From Pararhodobacter aggregans (lineage in GTDB: Bacteria; Pseudomonadota; Alphaproteobacteria; Rhodobacterales; Rhodobacteraceae): a stretch of DNA of 64,000 bases. The first letter of the stretch is position 1. Each line of letters opens with the position of its first letter. The notes below the pieces were generated by a model. It ran no database searches. It saw only the letters and a program-made list of their open reading frames with translations, and was not told the origin of the DNA. Shown here piece by piece: positions 1 through 8,097 of this stretch. Where the stretch lies: contig NZ_QDDR01000001.1 in NCBI RefSeq assembly GCF_003075525.1, forward strand, positions 1 through 64,000. The letters are read 5' to 3'. A program made the position numbers and the translations under genes.

Positions 1-129
1 CCGGGCGACAACCTGAAGTTCGAAGTCTCGCTGATCGCGCCGATCGCCATGGAAGAGAAGCTCCGCTTCGCCATCCGTGAAGGCGGCCGCACCGTCGGCG
101 CCGGCGTCGTCTCCAAGATCCTGAAGTAA
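1..129 (+). CDS. tuf: Elongation factor Tu, C-terminal end (partial)
   Basis: The last 42 codons of EF-Tu, the GTPase that delivers aminoacyl-tRNA to the ribosome; the 5' part lies outside the window. The visible residues are the domain III ending, including [19 protein letters not shown] and the invariant tail [15 protein letters not shown] before TAA. A 55-bp gap separates it from rpsJ, the usual str-S10 junction in proteobacteria. I see no terminator in that gap, so read-through into the S10 operon is likely. Confidence 0.97.
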   Translation, partial: PGDNLKFEVSLIAPIAMEEKLRFAIREGGRTVGAGVVSKILK

Positions 130-184
130 GCAACGCGGTGGGGTGGGGCCTCCCGGCCCCGCCTCCAACCCCGAGGGAAAAACG

Positions 185-493
185 ATGCAAGGTCAAACCA
201 TCCGCATCCGGCTCAAGGCCTTCGATTACCGCGTGCTCGACGCTTCGACCGCGGAAATCGTCAATACGGCCAAGCGCACGGGCGCCCAGGTCCGCGGGCC
301 GATCCCGCTGCCCAACAAGATCGAGAAGTTCACGGTTCTGCGTGGTCCGCACATCGACAAGAAGTCGCGCGACCAGTGGGAAATCCGCACGCACAAGCGT
401 CTTCTCGACATCGTCGATCCGACCCCGCAGACCGTGGACGCGCTGATGAAGCTCGACCTCGCTGCCGGCGTCGACGTCGAAATCAAGGTTTAA
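185..493 (+). CDS. rpsJ: 30S ribosomal protein S10
   Basis: S10 of the 30S head, also the NusE transcription antitermination factor. The 102-residue product has the family's usual length and begins [16 protein letters not shown]. This ATG was chosen over an in-frame one 42 bp upstream because a GAGGG ribosome-binding sequence lies just before it and because S10 proteins begin at this point. It opens the S10 operon immediately after tuf; rplC follows after 12 bp. Confidence 0.97.
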   Translation: MQGQTIRIRLKAFDYRVLDASTAEIVNTAKRTGAQVRGPIPLPNKIEKFTVLRGPHIDKKSRDQWEIRTHKRLLDIVDPTPQTVDALMKLDLAAGVDVEIKV

Positions 494-505
494 GGAGCCG
501 ACACG

Positions 506-1234
506 ATGCGCTCTGGAGTCATCGCAAAGAAGCTGGGCATGACCCGGCTGTTCCTGGAGGACGGGAAACAGGTTCCCGTGACCGTCCTTCAACTCGACGC
601 CCTGCAGGTTGTCGCGCAGCGCACGGCTGACACCGACGGTTACACCGCGGTCCAGCTGGGTGCCGGCACGGCCAAGGCCAAGCGCGTCTCGTCGCCCATG
701 CGCGGCCATTTCGCGAAAGCGAATGTGGCGCCCAAGCGCAAGGTCGCCGAGTTCCGCGTCTCGCCCGAGAACCTGATCGACGTCGGCGCCGAGATCTCGG
801 CCGAGCATTATGTTGCCGGTCAGTTCGTCGACATCGCCGGTACCTCGATCGGTAAAGGCTTCGCGGGCGTCATGAAGCGCCACAACTTCGGCGGTCTGCG
901 CGCCTCGCACGGGGTCTCGATCTCGCACCGGTCGCACGGTTCGACGGGCCAGTGCCAGGACCCCGGCAAGGTGTTCAAGGGCAAGAAGATGGCCGGTCAC
1001 CTGGGCGCGGTCCGCGTGACCACCCAGAACCTGCAGATCGTCCGCACCGACGCCGACCGTGGCCTGATCATGGTCAAGGGCGCGGTTCCCGGGTCGAAAG
1101 GCGGCTGGGTCACCATCAAGGACGCGGTGAAGAAAGCCGCCCACGCTGACGCGCCCCGTCCGGCCGGCCTGAAAGCCGCCGCGGCGACCGCTTCGGCCGA
1201 GGCTGCGCCTGCCGCTGAAGGAGCTGACGAATGA
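506..1234 (+). CDS. rplC: 50S ribosomal protein L3
   Basis: L3, an early-assembly protein near the peptidyl transferase centre. The 242 residues start [16 protein letters not shown] and carry the family signature around [20 protein letters not shown]. Bacterial L3 is usually about 210 residues; the excess is a low-complexity Ala/Glu-rich tail from about residue 215, common in GC-rich alphaproteobacteria. The stop overlaps the rplD start by 4 bp (ATGA), which implies translational coupling. Confidence 0.97.
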   Translation: MRSGVIAKKLGMTRLFLEDGKQVPVTVLQLDALQVVAQRTADTDGYTAVQLGAGTAKAKRVSSPMRGHFAKANVAPKRKVAEFRVSPENLIDVGAEISAEHYVAGQFVDIAGTSIGKGFAGVMKRHNFGGLRASHGVSISHRSHGSTGQCQDPGKVFKGKKMAGHLGAVRVTTQNLQIVRTDADRGLIMVKGAVPGSKGGWVTIKDAVKKAAHADAPRPAGLKAAAATASAEAAPAAEGADE

Positions 1235-1851
1235 AACTCGACGTGATCAAGCTCGACGCCGGCAAAGCCGGGGAAGTCGATCTGAACGACGCGATCTTCG
1301 GGCTCGAGCCGCGTGCGGACCTGCTGCACCGTGTGGTCCGCTGGCAGCGCGCCAAGGCGCAGGCCGGCACCCACGCGACGCTGGGCAAGTCGGACGTGTC
1401 CTACTCGACCAAGAAGATCTATCGCCAGAAAGGCACCGGCGGCGCCCGCCACGGTTCCAAGAAGGCCCCGATCTTCCGCAAGGGTGGTGTCTACAAGGGC
1501 CCGACCCCGCGGTCGCACGCCTTCGACCTGCCCAAGAAGGTCCGCGCCCTCGGCCTGAAGCACGCGCTTTCGGCCAAGGCGGCTGCCGGCAAGCTGGTGA
1601 TCCTGGATGCGGCCGATCTGGCCGAAGCCAAGACCGCGATGCTGGCCAAGGCGGTGAACGACCTGGGCTGGAAAAAGGTCCTGATCATCGACGGCGCCTC
1701 GGTCAACGAGAACTTCGCCGCCGCCGCCCGCAACCTCGACGGCGTGGACATCCTGCCCTCGATGGGCGCCAACGTCTACGACATCCTCAAGCGTGAGACC
1801 CTGGTCATCACCAAAGCGGGTGTCGAAGCTCTGGAGGCTCGACTCGCATGA
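1231..1851 (+). CDS. rplD: 50S ribosomal protein L4
   Basis: L4, a 23S rRNA-binding protein lining the exit tunnel. The 206-residue product has the conserved loop [19 protein letters not shown] (about residues 69-87). It overlaps rplC and rplW by 4 bp each. In E. coli L4 is the autoregulator of the S10 operon; whether that holds here cannot be read from this stretch because the operon leader is replaced by tuf read-through. Confidence 0.97.
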   Translation: MKLDVIKLDAGKAGEVDLNDAIFGLEPRADLLHRVVRWQRAKAQAGTHATLGKSDVSYSTKKIYRQKGTGGARHGSKKAPIFRKGGVYKGPTPRSHAFDLPKKVRALGLKHALSAKAAAGKLVILDAADLAEAKTAMLAKAVNDLGWKKVLIIDGASVNENFAAAARNLDGVDILPSMGANVYDILKRETLVITKAGVEALEARLA

Positions 1852-2144
1852 GCGCGAAACCCGAACACTACGACGTGATCCGCAAGCCGATCATCACCGA
1901 GAAAGCGACCATGGCCTCGGAAGCCAACGCGGTCGTTTTCGAAGTGGCGATCGACTCGACCAAGCCGCAGATCAAGGAAGCCGTCGAGGCCCTGTTCGGC
2001 GTCAAGGTCAAGGCGGTGAACACCACCGTGACCAAGGGCAAGGTCAAGCGGTTCCGGGGCATCCTCGGCACCCGCAAGGACGTCAAGAAAGCGTATGTCA
2101 CCCTCGAGGAAGGCAACGCCATCGACGTGACGACCGGCCTGTGA
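1848..2144 (+). CDS. rplW: 50S ribosomal protein L23
   Basis: L23, which sits at the exit of the peptide tunnel and docks trigger factor and SRP. 98 residues, with [18 protein letters not shown] near the start and [17 protein letters not shown] in the second half. It starts at a 4-bp overlap with rplD. Unusually it is followed not by rplB but by two hairpins and a DUF2200 gene, so the first four genes may end as a transcription unit here. Confidence 0.96.
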   Translation: MSAKPEHYDVIRKPIITEKATMASEANAVVFEVAIDSTKPQIKEAVEALFGVKVKAVNTTVTKGKVKRFRGILGTRKDVKKAYVTLEEGNAIDVTTGL

Positions 2145-2152
2145 CCGGCCAA

Positions 2153-2171
2153 GGTGGGCAGATTGCCCACC
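2153..2171. repeat. Short palindrome followed by CCTACGG
   Basis: GGTGGGCA-GAT-TGCCCACC, a perfect 8-bp inverted repeat directly after rplW, followed by CTACGG. A second palindrome with a different stem but the same ACCCTACGG trailer lies after rplP (5509-5528). Such interspersed palindromes recur in Rhodobacteraceae; the role (mRNA 3'-end stability or terminator) is inference. Confidence 0.55.
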
Positions 2172-2181
2172 CTACGGAACG

Positions 2182-2212
2182 AAGGGCCCCCGTGCGATGC
2201 GCGGGGGCCTTT
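2182..2212 (+). terminator. Intrinsic terminator after rplW
   Basis: GGCCCCCG pairs perfectly with CGGGGGCC (2185-2192 with 2202-2209), and the stem extends through a wobble pair and two A-T pairs (AAG with TTT). The loop is 9 nt. The T-run is short (CCTTTGCC), so termination may be partial. It separates rpsJ-rplCDW from the DUF2200 gene and rplB. Confidence 0.6.
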
Positions 2213-2262
2213 GCCTTGCCCTGAGGCGCAGGCTTCGGCATTCTGTGGGGCGGAGGGCGCCG

Positions 2263-2613
2263 ATGGACACTCACCGCATCTACAAGACCAGCGTGGCGAG
2301 CGTCTATCGCCACTATGTCGCCAAGGTCGAGCGGAAGGGCCGCAGCCGCGAGGAGCTGGACGCGGTGATCCGCTGGCTGACCGGGCATGACCAGGCGGGC
2401 GTCGAGGCCGTGCTGGAGCAAGGCACCGATTTCGAGACCTTCTTCGCCGAGGCGCCCGCGATGAACCCGGCGCGCGCGGCGATCACCGGGACCATCTGCG
2501 GCGTGAAGATCCAGGAGCTGGCACCCGGCACGATGCGTGAGATCCGCATGCTGGACAAGCTGGTGGACGAGCTGGCCAAAGGCCGGCCGATGGCGAAGAT
2601 CCTGCGCGGCTGA
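2263..2613 (+). CDS. DUF2200 family protein inside the S10 cluster
   Basis: A 116-residue protein of the DUF2200 family, whose function is unknown. It begins [18 protein letters not shown] and has the family blocks [24 protein letters not shown] and [19 protein letters not shown]. This ATG was preferred to one 66 bp upstream because it matches the family start and has a GGAGGGC sequence just before it. The gene stands between rplW and rplB, which are normally adjacent, so it is an insertion in a highly conserved operon. No membrane segment or signal peptide is visible. Confidence 0.85.
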   Translation: MDTHRIYKTSVASVYRHYVAKVERKGRSREELDAVIRWLTGHDQAGVEAVLEQGTDFETFFAEAPAMNPARAAITGTICGVKIQELAPGTMREIRMLDKLVDELAKGRPMAKILRG

Positions 2614-2649
2614 GGCGGGGCCCGGGCCCTCGCGTTTCCCGCCCCGGCC

Positions 2650-2677
2650 CTTGCAAAAAAGCACTGCGGGCTATGGA
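2650..2677 (+). promoter_or_regulatory. Possible promoter for rplB
   Basis: TTGCAA at 2651-2656 and TATGGA at 2672-2677, separated by 15 bp, lie in the 235-bp gap before rplB. The spacing is short, so this is tentative. A separate promoter here would explain how rplB and later genes are expressed after the terminator at 2182-2212. Confidence 0.3.
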
Positions 2678-2714
2678 CGCGGGGTCGGAAATCGCGTAAC
2701 CCCCGCGCATCGCC

Positions 2715-2755
2715 CAGCCCCGGATTCGTCCGGGGCTGCCGATTTATGGAATCGG
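2715..2755 (+). other. Two consecutive hairpins in the rplB leader
   Basis: CAGCCCCGGA-TTCG-TCCGGGGCTG is a perfect 10-bp stem with a four-base TTCG loop (2715-2738). It is followed at once by CCGATT-TATGG-AATCGG (2739-2755). No T-run follows either stem. Their place in the presumed 5' leader of rplB suggests a structured regulatory leader, but no known ribosomal-protein leader motif was recognised. Confidence 0.5.
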
Positions 2756-2848
2756 GGTCGCCCGCGGCCCCTTTGCTACGGCCACCTTCGGGGGGCTTCA
2801 CACAGACAGGCGGGGCAACCCGCCGCAAAGCAACGGAAGACAGAAAGC

Positions 2849-3688
2849 ATGGCACTCAAGTCGTATAAACCGACGACGCCTGGCCAGCGTGGGCTGGTTC
2901 TGATCGACCGTTCGGAGCTTTGGAAAGGACGTCCCGTCAAGTCCCTCACCGAGGGCCTGACGAAATCGGGCGGCCGGAACAACACCGGACGGATCACGGC
3001 ATTCCACAAGGGCGGCGGCGCCAAGCGTCTCTACCGCATCGTGGACTTCAAGCGTCGCAAGTTCGACGTCGCCGCGACGGTCGAGCGCATCGAATATGAC
3101 CCCAACCGCACCGCGTTCATCGCGCTGATCCGCTACGCCGATGGCGAAGTGGCCTATATCCTGGCCCCGCAGCGTCTGGCGGTCGGCGACAGCGTCATCT
3201 CGGGCGCCAAGACCGACGTGAAGCCCGGTAACGCGATGCCCTTCTCGGGCATGCCGCTCGGTACCATCGTCCACAACGTCGAACTGAAGCCCGGCAAGGG
3301 CGGCCAGATCGCGCGCGCCGCGGGCACCTATGCCCAGTTCGTCGGCCGTGACGGTGGCTATGCCCAGCTGCGCCTCTCGTCGGGCGAACTGCGCATGGTG
3401 CGTCAGGAATGCATGGCCACCATCGGTGCCGTGTCGAACGCCGACCACTCGAACCAGAACCTCGGCAAGGCCGGGCGTCGTCGTCACATGGGCATCAAGC
3501 CGACCGTTCGCGGTGTTGCGATGAACCCGATCGACCACCCGCACGGCGGTGGTGAGGGCCGGACCTCGGGCGGCCGCACGCCGGTCACCCCGTGGGGTAA
3601 GGACACCAAGGGTACCCGTACCCGCTCGAACAAGGCGACGGACAAATACATCATCCGTTCGCGCCACGCCAAGAAGAAGGGCCGCTAA
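2849..3688 (+). CDS. rplB: 50S ribosomal protein L2
   Basis: L2, required for subunit association and peptidyl transferase activity. 279 residues starting [15 protein letters not shown], with [18 protein letters not shown] near residue 45 and the hallmark [19 protein letters not shown], which contains the functionally critical histidine. An in-frame extension far upstream exists but has no L2 character. The gene is separated from rplW by a terminator, the DUF2200 gene and a structured 235-bp gap, so it probably starts a second transcription unit with rpsS, rplV, rpsC and rplP. Confidence 0.97.
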   Translation: MALKSYKPTTPGQRGLVLIDRSELWKGRPVKSLTEGLTKSGGRNNTGRITAFHKGGGAKRLYRIVDFKRRKFDVAATVERIEYDPNRTAFIALIRYADGEVAYILAPQRLAVGDSVISGAKTDVKPGNAMPFSGMPLGTIVHNVELKPGKGGQIARAAGTYAQFVGRDGGYAQLRLSSGELRMVRQECMATIGAVSNADHSNQNLGKAGRRRHMGIKPTVRGVAMNPIDHPHGGGEGRTSGGRTPVTPWGKDTKGTRTRSNKATDKYIIRSRHAKKKGR

Positions 3689-3691
3689 CAC

Positions 3692-3970
3692 ATGGCACGT
3701 TCTCTCTGGAAGGGTCCCTTCGTCGATGCCTATCTGCTGAAGAAAGCGGAAAAGGCGCGCGAGTCGGGGCGTAACGACGTGATCAAGATCTGGTCGCGCC
3801 GCTCGACCATCCTGCCGCAATTCGTGGGCCTGACCTTCGGCGTCTACAACGGCAAGAAGCATGTCCCGGTCAACGTGACCGAGGAAATGATCGGCCAGAA
3901 ATTCGGTGAATACTCGCCGACCCGTACCTATTACGGGCATGCGGCCGACAAGAAAGCGAAGAGGAAGTAA
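3692..3970 (+). CDS. rpsS: 30S ribosomal protein S19
   Basis: S19 of the 30S head, near the A-site tRNA. 92 residues beginning [18 protein letters not shown], with [18 protein letters not shown] and the C-terminal [12 protein letters not shown]. It follows rplB after 3 bp and precedes rplV by 3 bp, the standard S10-operon order. Confidence 0.97.
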   Translation: MARSLWKGPFVDAYLLKKAEKARESGRNDVIKIWSRRSTILPQFVGLTFGVYNGKKHVPVNVTEEMIGQKFGEYSPTRTYYGHAADKKAKRK

Positions 3971-3973
3971 GCC

Positions 3974-4354
3974 ATGGGTGCGGAAAAGAACCCCCGCCGC
4001 GTGGCGGACAACGAGGCGATGGCGAAGCTCACCATGCTGCGCACCTCGCCCCAGAAACTGAACCTCGTCGCCGGCCTGATCCGCGGCAAGAAGGTCGAGA
4101 AGGCTCTGGCCGACCTCACCTTCTCGAAGAAGCGTATCGCCGTCGACGTGAAGAAGTGCCTCCAGTCGGCCATCGCCAACGCCGAGAACAACCATGGTCT
4201 GGACGTCGACAACCTGATCGTCGCCGAGGCCTGGGTGGGCAAGAACCTGGTCATGAAACGCGGTCGTCCGCGGGCTCGCGGCCGTTTCGGCAAGATCATG
4301 AAGCCGTTTTCGGAAATCACCATCAAGGTGCGTGAGCGCGAGGAGCAAGCGTAA
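3974..4354 (+). CDS. rplV: 50S ribosomal protein L22
   Basis: L22, whose beta hairpin lines the exit tunnel. 126 residues with [20 protein letters not shown] and the tunnel-loop region [17 protein letters not shown]. The stop overlaps the rpsC start by one base (TAATG). Confidence 0.96.
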   Translation: MGAEKNPRRVADNEAMAKLTMLRTSPQKLNLVAGLIRGKKVEKALADLTFSKKRIAVDVKKCLQSAIANAENNHGLDVDNLIVAEAWVGKNLVMKRGRPRARGRFGKIMKPFSEITIKVREREEQA

Positions 4355-5082
4355 TGGGACAGAAGGTCAACCCGATCGGGATGCGCCTGCAGGTCAACCG
4401 CACCTGGGACAGCCGCTGGTACGCCGAGGGCAAGAACTACGGCAACCTGCTGCTTGAAGATCTGCGCATGCGCGATTTCATCAAGGAAGAGTGCAAGGCT
4501 GCCGGCGTCAGCCGTGTGGTGATCGAGCGTCCGCACAAGAAGTGCCGCGTCACGATCCACACCGCGCGTCCGGGCGTGATCATCGGCAAGAAAGGCGCGG
4601 ACATCGAAGGTCTGCGCAAGAAACTGTCGAACTTCACGGATTCGGAACTGCACCTCAACATCGTCGAGGTCCGCAAGCCCGAGCTGGACGCCCAGCTGGT
4701 GGCCGAATCGATCGCCCAGCAGCTCGAGCGTCGCGTCTCGTTCCGTCGCGCGATGAAGCGCTCGGTGCAGAACGCCATGCGCATCGGTGCCCTCGGCATC
4801 CGCGTGAACATCGCCGGCCGCCTCGGCGGCGCCGAGATCGCCCGGACCGAATGGTACCGCGAGGGTCGCGTGCCGCTGCACACGCTGCGCGCCGACATCG
4901 ATTATGCGCTGGCCGAGGCCATGACCCCCTACGGGATCATCGGCATCAAGGTCTGGATCTACAAGGGCGACATCATGGAGCACGACCCGCAGGCGCGCGA
5001 TCGCCGGCAGGCCGAGCTGCAGGAAGGCCCCAGCAGCGCGCCGCGTCGTGATCGTCGCGACGATCGCCGCGATCGCGCCTGA
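4354..5082 (+). CDS. rpsC: 30S ribosomal protein S3
   Basis: S3, part of the mRNA entry channel and helicase of the 30S subunit. 242 residues starting [20 protein letters not shown], with a KH-type RNA-binding motif [20 protein letters not shown] around residues 70-90. The C-terminal tail is rich in Arg/Asp ([12 protein letters not shown]). Coupled to rplV by a 1-bp overlap. Confidence 0.97.
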   Translation: MGQKVNPIGMRLQVNRTWDSRWYAEGKNYGNLLLEDLRMRDFIKEECKAAGVSRVVIERPHKKCRVTIHTARPGVIIGKKGADIEGLRKKLSNFTDSELHLNIVEVRKPELDAQLVAESIAQQLERRVSFRRAMKRSVQNAMRIGALGIRVNIAGRLGGAEIARTEWYREGRVPLHTLRADIDYALAEAMTPYGIIGIKVWIYKGDIMEHDPQARDRRQAELQEGPSSAPRRDRRDDRRDRA

Positions 5083-5094
5083 GGAGAGTAAGTC

Positions 5095-5508
5095 ATGCTG
5101 CAACCTAAACGGACCAAGTTCCGCAAACAGCACAAGGGCCGCATCCATGGCGAAGCCAAGGGCGGTTCGGACCTGAACTTCGGCTCGTTCGGCCTGAAGG
5201 CGGCCGAGCCCGAGCGGATCACAGCCCGCCAGATCGAAGCCGCCCGCCGGGCCATGACGCGTCACATGAAGCGTCAGGGCCGGGTCTGGATCCGCATTTT
5301 CCCGGATGTGCCGATCTCGGCTAAGCCGACCGAAGTGCGGATGGGTAAAGGCAAAGGGTCGGTCGACCGCTGGGCCTGCAAGGTCAAGCCGGGCCGGATC
5401 ATGTTCGAACTGGACGGCGTCGGTGACGAAGTCGCCCGCGAGGCCCTGCGCCTTGCCGCGATGAAGCTGCCGATCAAGACCCGCGTCGTCGTTCGCGAAG
5501 ACTGGTAA
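5095..5508 (+). CDS. rplP: 50S ribosomal protein L16
   Basis: L16, near the A-site tRNA elbow. 137 residues starting [16 protein letters not shown], with [19 protein letters not shown] and [13 protein letters not shown]. This is the last ribosomal gene of the window: rpmC (L29) and rpsQ (S17), normally next, are absent, and a strong terminator begins 39 bp after the stop. Confidence 0.97.
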   Translation: MLQPKRTKFRKQHKGRIHGEAKGGSDLNFGSFGLKAAEPERITARQIEAARRAMTRHMKRQGRVWIRIFPDVPISAKPTEVRMGKGKGSVDRWACKVKPGRIMFELDGVGDEVAREALRLAAMKLPIKTRVVVREDW

Positions 5509-5528
5509 GGTGCGTGCGAGCACGCACC
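5509..5528. repeat. Short palindrome followed by CCTACGG
   Basis: GGTGCGTG-CGAG-CACGCACC immediately after the rplP stop codon, followed by CTACGG. It is arranged like the palindrome after rplW (2153-2171): same position just after a stop, same ACCCTACGG trailer, different stem. Confidence 0.55.
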
Positions 5529-5547
5529 CTACGGTGTAGAGACAACG

Positions 5548-5578
5548 AAACCCCCGCCGATCACTCGGTGGGGGTTTT
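5548..5578 (+). terminator. Intrinsic terminator of the truncated S10 operon
   Basis: ACCCCCGCCGA pairs with TCGGTGGGGGT (one G-T wobble) around a TCAC loop, flanked by AAA and TTTT. The tail makes it a classical Rho-independent terminator. The flanking A-tract means it could also act on the opposite strand for the convergent oxygenase gene that ends at 5611. Confidence 0.85.
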
Positions 5579-5610
5579 GCATTTCACGGGTGTCGCCGTG
5601 CGAGCGCCCC

Positions 5611-6270
5611 TCACTCCCACCGATAGTTGAAACTGACCGAGATCCGCTCGTCCTCGGCCATGTTCATCGGCACCTCGTGCCTCAGCCAGCTTTCCCACAG
5701 CAGCACGTCGCCGACCTCGGGCTTCACATAGACGAAGGTCTGCAAGTCGCGCCGGGCGGTCTTCTTGCGCGGGGGCGCGGCCATCATCCGGGCCGAACGC
5801 GGGTCTTCCAGTTTCAGCGCCGAGGTGCCCTCGGGCATCTGCACATAGGTGGTCCCCGAGATCACCGAATGCGGATGCAGATGCGAGCTGTGCATGCCGC
5901 CTTCGGGCAGGATGTTGATCCAGATGTCTTCCAGCACCAGCTTGCGGTCGTCGAGATCGAAATCCAGATCCTCGGCGAAGGCGGCGACGTGTTTGTCCAG
6001 CGCCTTGACCATCTCGGCGAAGATCGGGAAGCGCCAGGGCAGGTCGGTCAGCGAGGCGTAGGAGGTATAGCCGGGATAGCCCTCGGCCTCGCACCATTCC
6101 TGGCCGGCCTCGTCATCCTCGGCGATGGAATAGCATGAGGCCACGAGTTCATCGTGATCGACCGTCGGCCGATAGGCCGAGAGCGGCGCGCGGTAGAGGC
6201 GGGTGACGAAAAGCGATTCGATGCTCGCCTTGTCGGAGGCTTTGGGGTCGGAGGCTTTGGGCTTGGCCAT
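5611..6270 (-). CDS. Putative 2-oxoglutarate/Fe(II) oxygenase (TIGR02466-like)
   Basis: A 219-residue protein resembling the TIGR02466 group of the 2OG-Fe(II) oxygenase superfamily; the substrate is unknown. Visible features: a His-rich strand HSSHLHPHSVISGTTYV (residues 127-143) holding the candidate metal ligands, and LLWESWLRHEVPMN (190-203) followed by RISVSFNYRW at the end, which supply the distal His198 and the Arg209 expected to bind 2-oxoglutarate. The start at MAKPKASDPK was chosen because AGGA lies upstream and the longer in-frame extension is unlike the family. It is convergent with rplP. Confidence 0.75.
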   Translation of the reverse strand: MAKPKASDPKASDKASIESLFVTRLYRAPLSAYRPTVDHDELVASCYSIAEDDEAGQEWCEAEGYPGYTSYASLTDLPWRFPIFAEMVKALDKHVAAFAEDLDFDLDDRKLVLEDIWINILPEGGMHSSHLHPHSVISGTTYVQMPEGTSALKLEDPRSARMMAAPPRKKTARRDLQTFVYVKPEVGDVLLWESWLRHEVPMNMAEDERISVSFNYRWE

Positions 6271-6384
6271 GCGTGGTGTCCTGGGCTGGGCGCGGTCAGG
6301 GGCCCGCGCGTCTGATCCCCGGATTACACGCAAGTGGCGGTCGCCTGCAAATTCCGTGATGGCGCGGGCCCCGCGCTTCGCCGA

Positions 6385-7341
6385 TCAATAGCGGATCGCC
6401 GACAGTTGTTCGGGGTCGATGACCAGGTTGCGGACCCCATGGGCGTGGTCTTCCTCGAAGATATTGTGCCCCAGCCAGGCGTCCAGCGACCGGATCGACA
6501 CCCTGAGGACCCGTGGTCGCACGCTCCAGGTCACCTGATAGGGCGAGCCGGTCTCGTTATAGGCGGGCCCGGTGGTGGAGCCGGTATAGAGCACGGGTTC
6601 CCCCAGGGTCATCGGCAGGTTCGGCGCCTGGGCATAGCCGCGCTGCGTCGCCACCTGCGTCAGTTCCAGGAAATTCGCGGCGCTGTCGTCGTTGACCAGC
6701 ACCATGACCACCGCCTCGACCCGCAGTTCCGGGTTGCCGGTGGCGGGATCGAGGCAGGCGCCCAGCGTCGGCCCGGGACGCACCTGCGCCGTGGTATAGA
6801 CGAAATGAACCTCGATCGTGTCGCCCGGCACCAGCGCGCCGTGGTCGGTGGCGCCGACCGGATGGGCATAGGGGGCAAGTTCCGCCGCGCTGAGGTCGCC
6901 GGTATAGAGGTAGCCGGACCCGTTCCCCGCCCCGTCGCCGTTCCCGGCATAGGCGGTGAATTCGCCGCCCCGGTGTTCGGCGCCTTCATGCAGGTGGATG
7001 TTGCACAGGTTCATCCGCATCGGATCGGGGGCGAGGCCGAAGACCCTGAGATTGGCGCCGATCGGCATGTCGATGTCGCGGGGCGATTGCGGGCCGAAGC
7101 CCTGGCTGCGAAAGGCCGCGGTCAGCGCCGCGCGCTGCGCGTCGATCACGGCATCCTCGACCACATGGACTTCATGCTCGGCTGCATGCGCCTCGGCCAC
7201 GGCAGGGGCAGCGCCATGCGCGGCCTCCTGTGTGGCGACCGGCGCGGAGAGCTCATGCGCGGGGGCGCCATGGGCCGCATCCTCGGCCAGGGCCGGAACG
7301 GGGAGAAAGGCAAGCAGGGACAGGGCAAAGAGGCGGACCAT
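6385..7341 (-). CDS. Putative periplasmic delta-class carbonic anhydrase
   Basis: A 318-residue exported protein. Residues 1-19 are a signal peptide (MVRLFALSLLAFLPVPALA), followed by an Ala/His-rich linker to about residue 60. The block NLCNIHLHEGAEHRGGEF (111-128) contains His116, His118 and His123 and matches what I recall of the diatom-type delta carbonic anhydrase family found in marine alphaproteobacteria. The expected reaction is reversible CO2 hydration in the periplasm using a metal ion. The gene is transcribed alone, away from the oxygenase and peroxiredoxin starts. Family assignment is from motif memory, not a search. Confidence 0.65.
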   Translation of the reverse strand: MVRLFALSLLAFLPVPALAEDAAHGAPAHELSAPVATQEAAHGAAPAVAEAHAAEHEVHVVEDAVIDAQRAALTAAFRSQGFGPQSPRDIDMPIGANLRVFGLAPDPMRMNLCNIHLHEGAEHRGGEFTAYAGNGDGAGNGSGYLYTGDLSAAELAPYAHPVGATDHGALVPGDTIEVHFVYTTAQVRPGPTLGACLDPATGNPELRVEAVVMVLVNDDSAANFLELTQVATQRGYAQAPNLPMTLGEPVLYTGSTTGPAYNETGSPYQVTWSVRPRVLRVSIRSLDAWLGHNIFEEDHAHGVRNLVIDPEQLSAIRY

Positions 7342-7480
7342 AAGGCAACTCCGGGTCAGGATCGGCCCGAAAAGCCTGCCGCCAAAGAGTTACCGCCGCG
7401 TCGACGCCCCGGGCCCCGGGGCCGGAAAAACGCCTGCATTTTTCAGGAAGTCGCCGCCGACGCCCGCCCCGGAAGAAGGC

Positions 7481-7500
7481 CGGGGCACCGAAGCGCCCCG
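7481..7500 (-). terminator. Hairpin after the peroxiredoxin gene
   Basis: Read on the minus strand, CGGGGCGC-TTCG-GTGCCCCG forms an 8-bp stem with one wobble pair and a TTCG loop, 11 bp after the peroxiredoxin stop codon. It is followed by pyrimidine-rich CCTTCTTCC rather than a T-run, so termination strength is uncertain. Confidence 0.5.
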
Positions 7501-7510
7501 ACCAAGCGAC

Positions 7511-7996
7511 TCACAGCGCCTCGACCATCGCCTCGCCGCCGGAAATCTCGCAGCCCTTGCCGGTCTCGGGGTGATAGACCTTCACCACGCCGTCCTCGAC
7601 CATCATGGCATAGCGCTTGGAGCGGCCTTTCAGCCCCACCGGCGGCGCGTCGAACAGAAGACCCAGCTTCTCGGTCAGTTCGCCCATGCCGTCGGACAGC
7701 ATGGTGATCCCGGCCTTGGCCGCGCCGGTATCCTCGCCCCAGCTTTTCATCACGAAAGCGTCGTTGACCGAGAGGCAGACGACCTCGTCCACGCCTTTCG
7801 CTTTCAGCGCGTCCATGGTGCGGATGAAGGAGGGCACATGGGCGGAATGGCAGGTCGGCGTATAGGCGCCGGGCACGGCGAAGATGACGACCTTGCGGCC
7901 TTTGGTCAGGTCGCTGACCGAGACCGCCTCGGGGCCTTCGGCGCCGATCTTGCTGAGCGTGGCCTCGGGCAGCGTGTCGCCAACGGAAATGGTCAT
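7511..7996 (-). CDS. Peroxiredoxin (Prx5/AhpC-TSA type)
   Basis: A 161-residue thiol peroxidase reducing H2O2 and alkyl hydroperoxides. The peroxidatic cysteine is Cys49 in VPGAYTPTCHSAHVPSF, the Prx5-type active site, preceded by the thioredoxin-fold strand KVVIFAVPG. Further cysteines (VVCLSVND and GKGCEISGG) could resolve or be glutathionylated. The start MTISVGDTLPEATL has a GAGGAG sequence upstream; longer in-frame readings are Pro-rich and non-coding. It is divergent from the ferredoxin reductase across 101 bp. Confidence 0.9.
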   Translation of the reverse strand: MTISVGDTLPEATLSKIGAEGPEAVSVSDLTKGRKVVIFAVPGAYTPTCHSAHVPSFIRTMDALKAKGVDEVVCLSVNDAFVMKSWGEDTGAAKAGITMLSDGMGELTEKLGLLFDAPPVGLKGRSKRYAMMVEDGVVKVYHPETGKGCEISGGEAMVEAL

Positions 7997-8097
7997 GTAG
8001 GGCGTCTCCTCACTGGGTTTGCGCGAATGGCTGGGATATATCTCCCCCGGGCGCAGCATCCAGTGCGCGTGAGGCGAAGGCAAGCAGGGAGACAGGC

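Noticed and set aside
2537-3688. A long N-terminal extension of rplB starting at 2537
   Set aside because: It runs through the terminator region and the hairpins; L2 homology starts only at the ATG at 2849.
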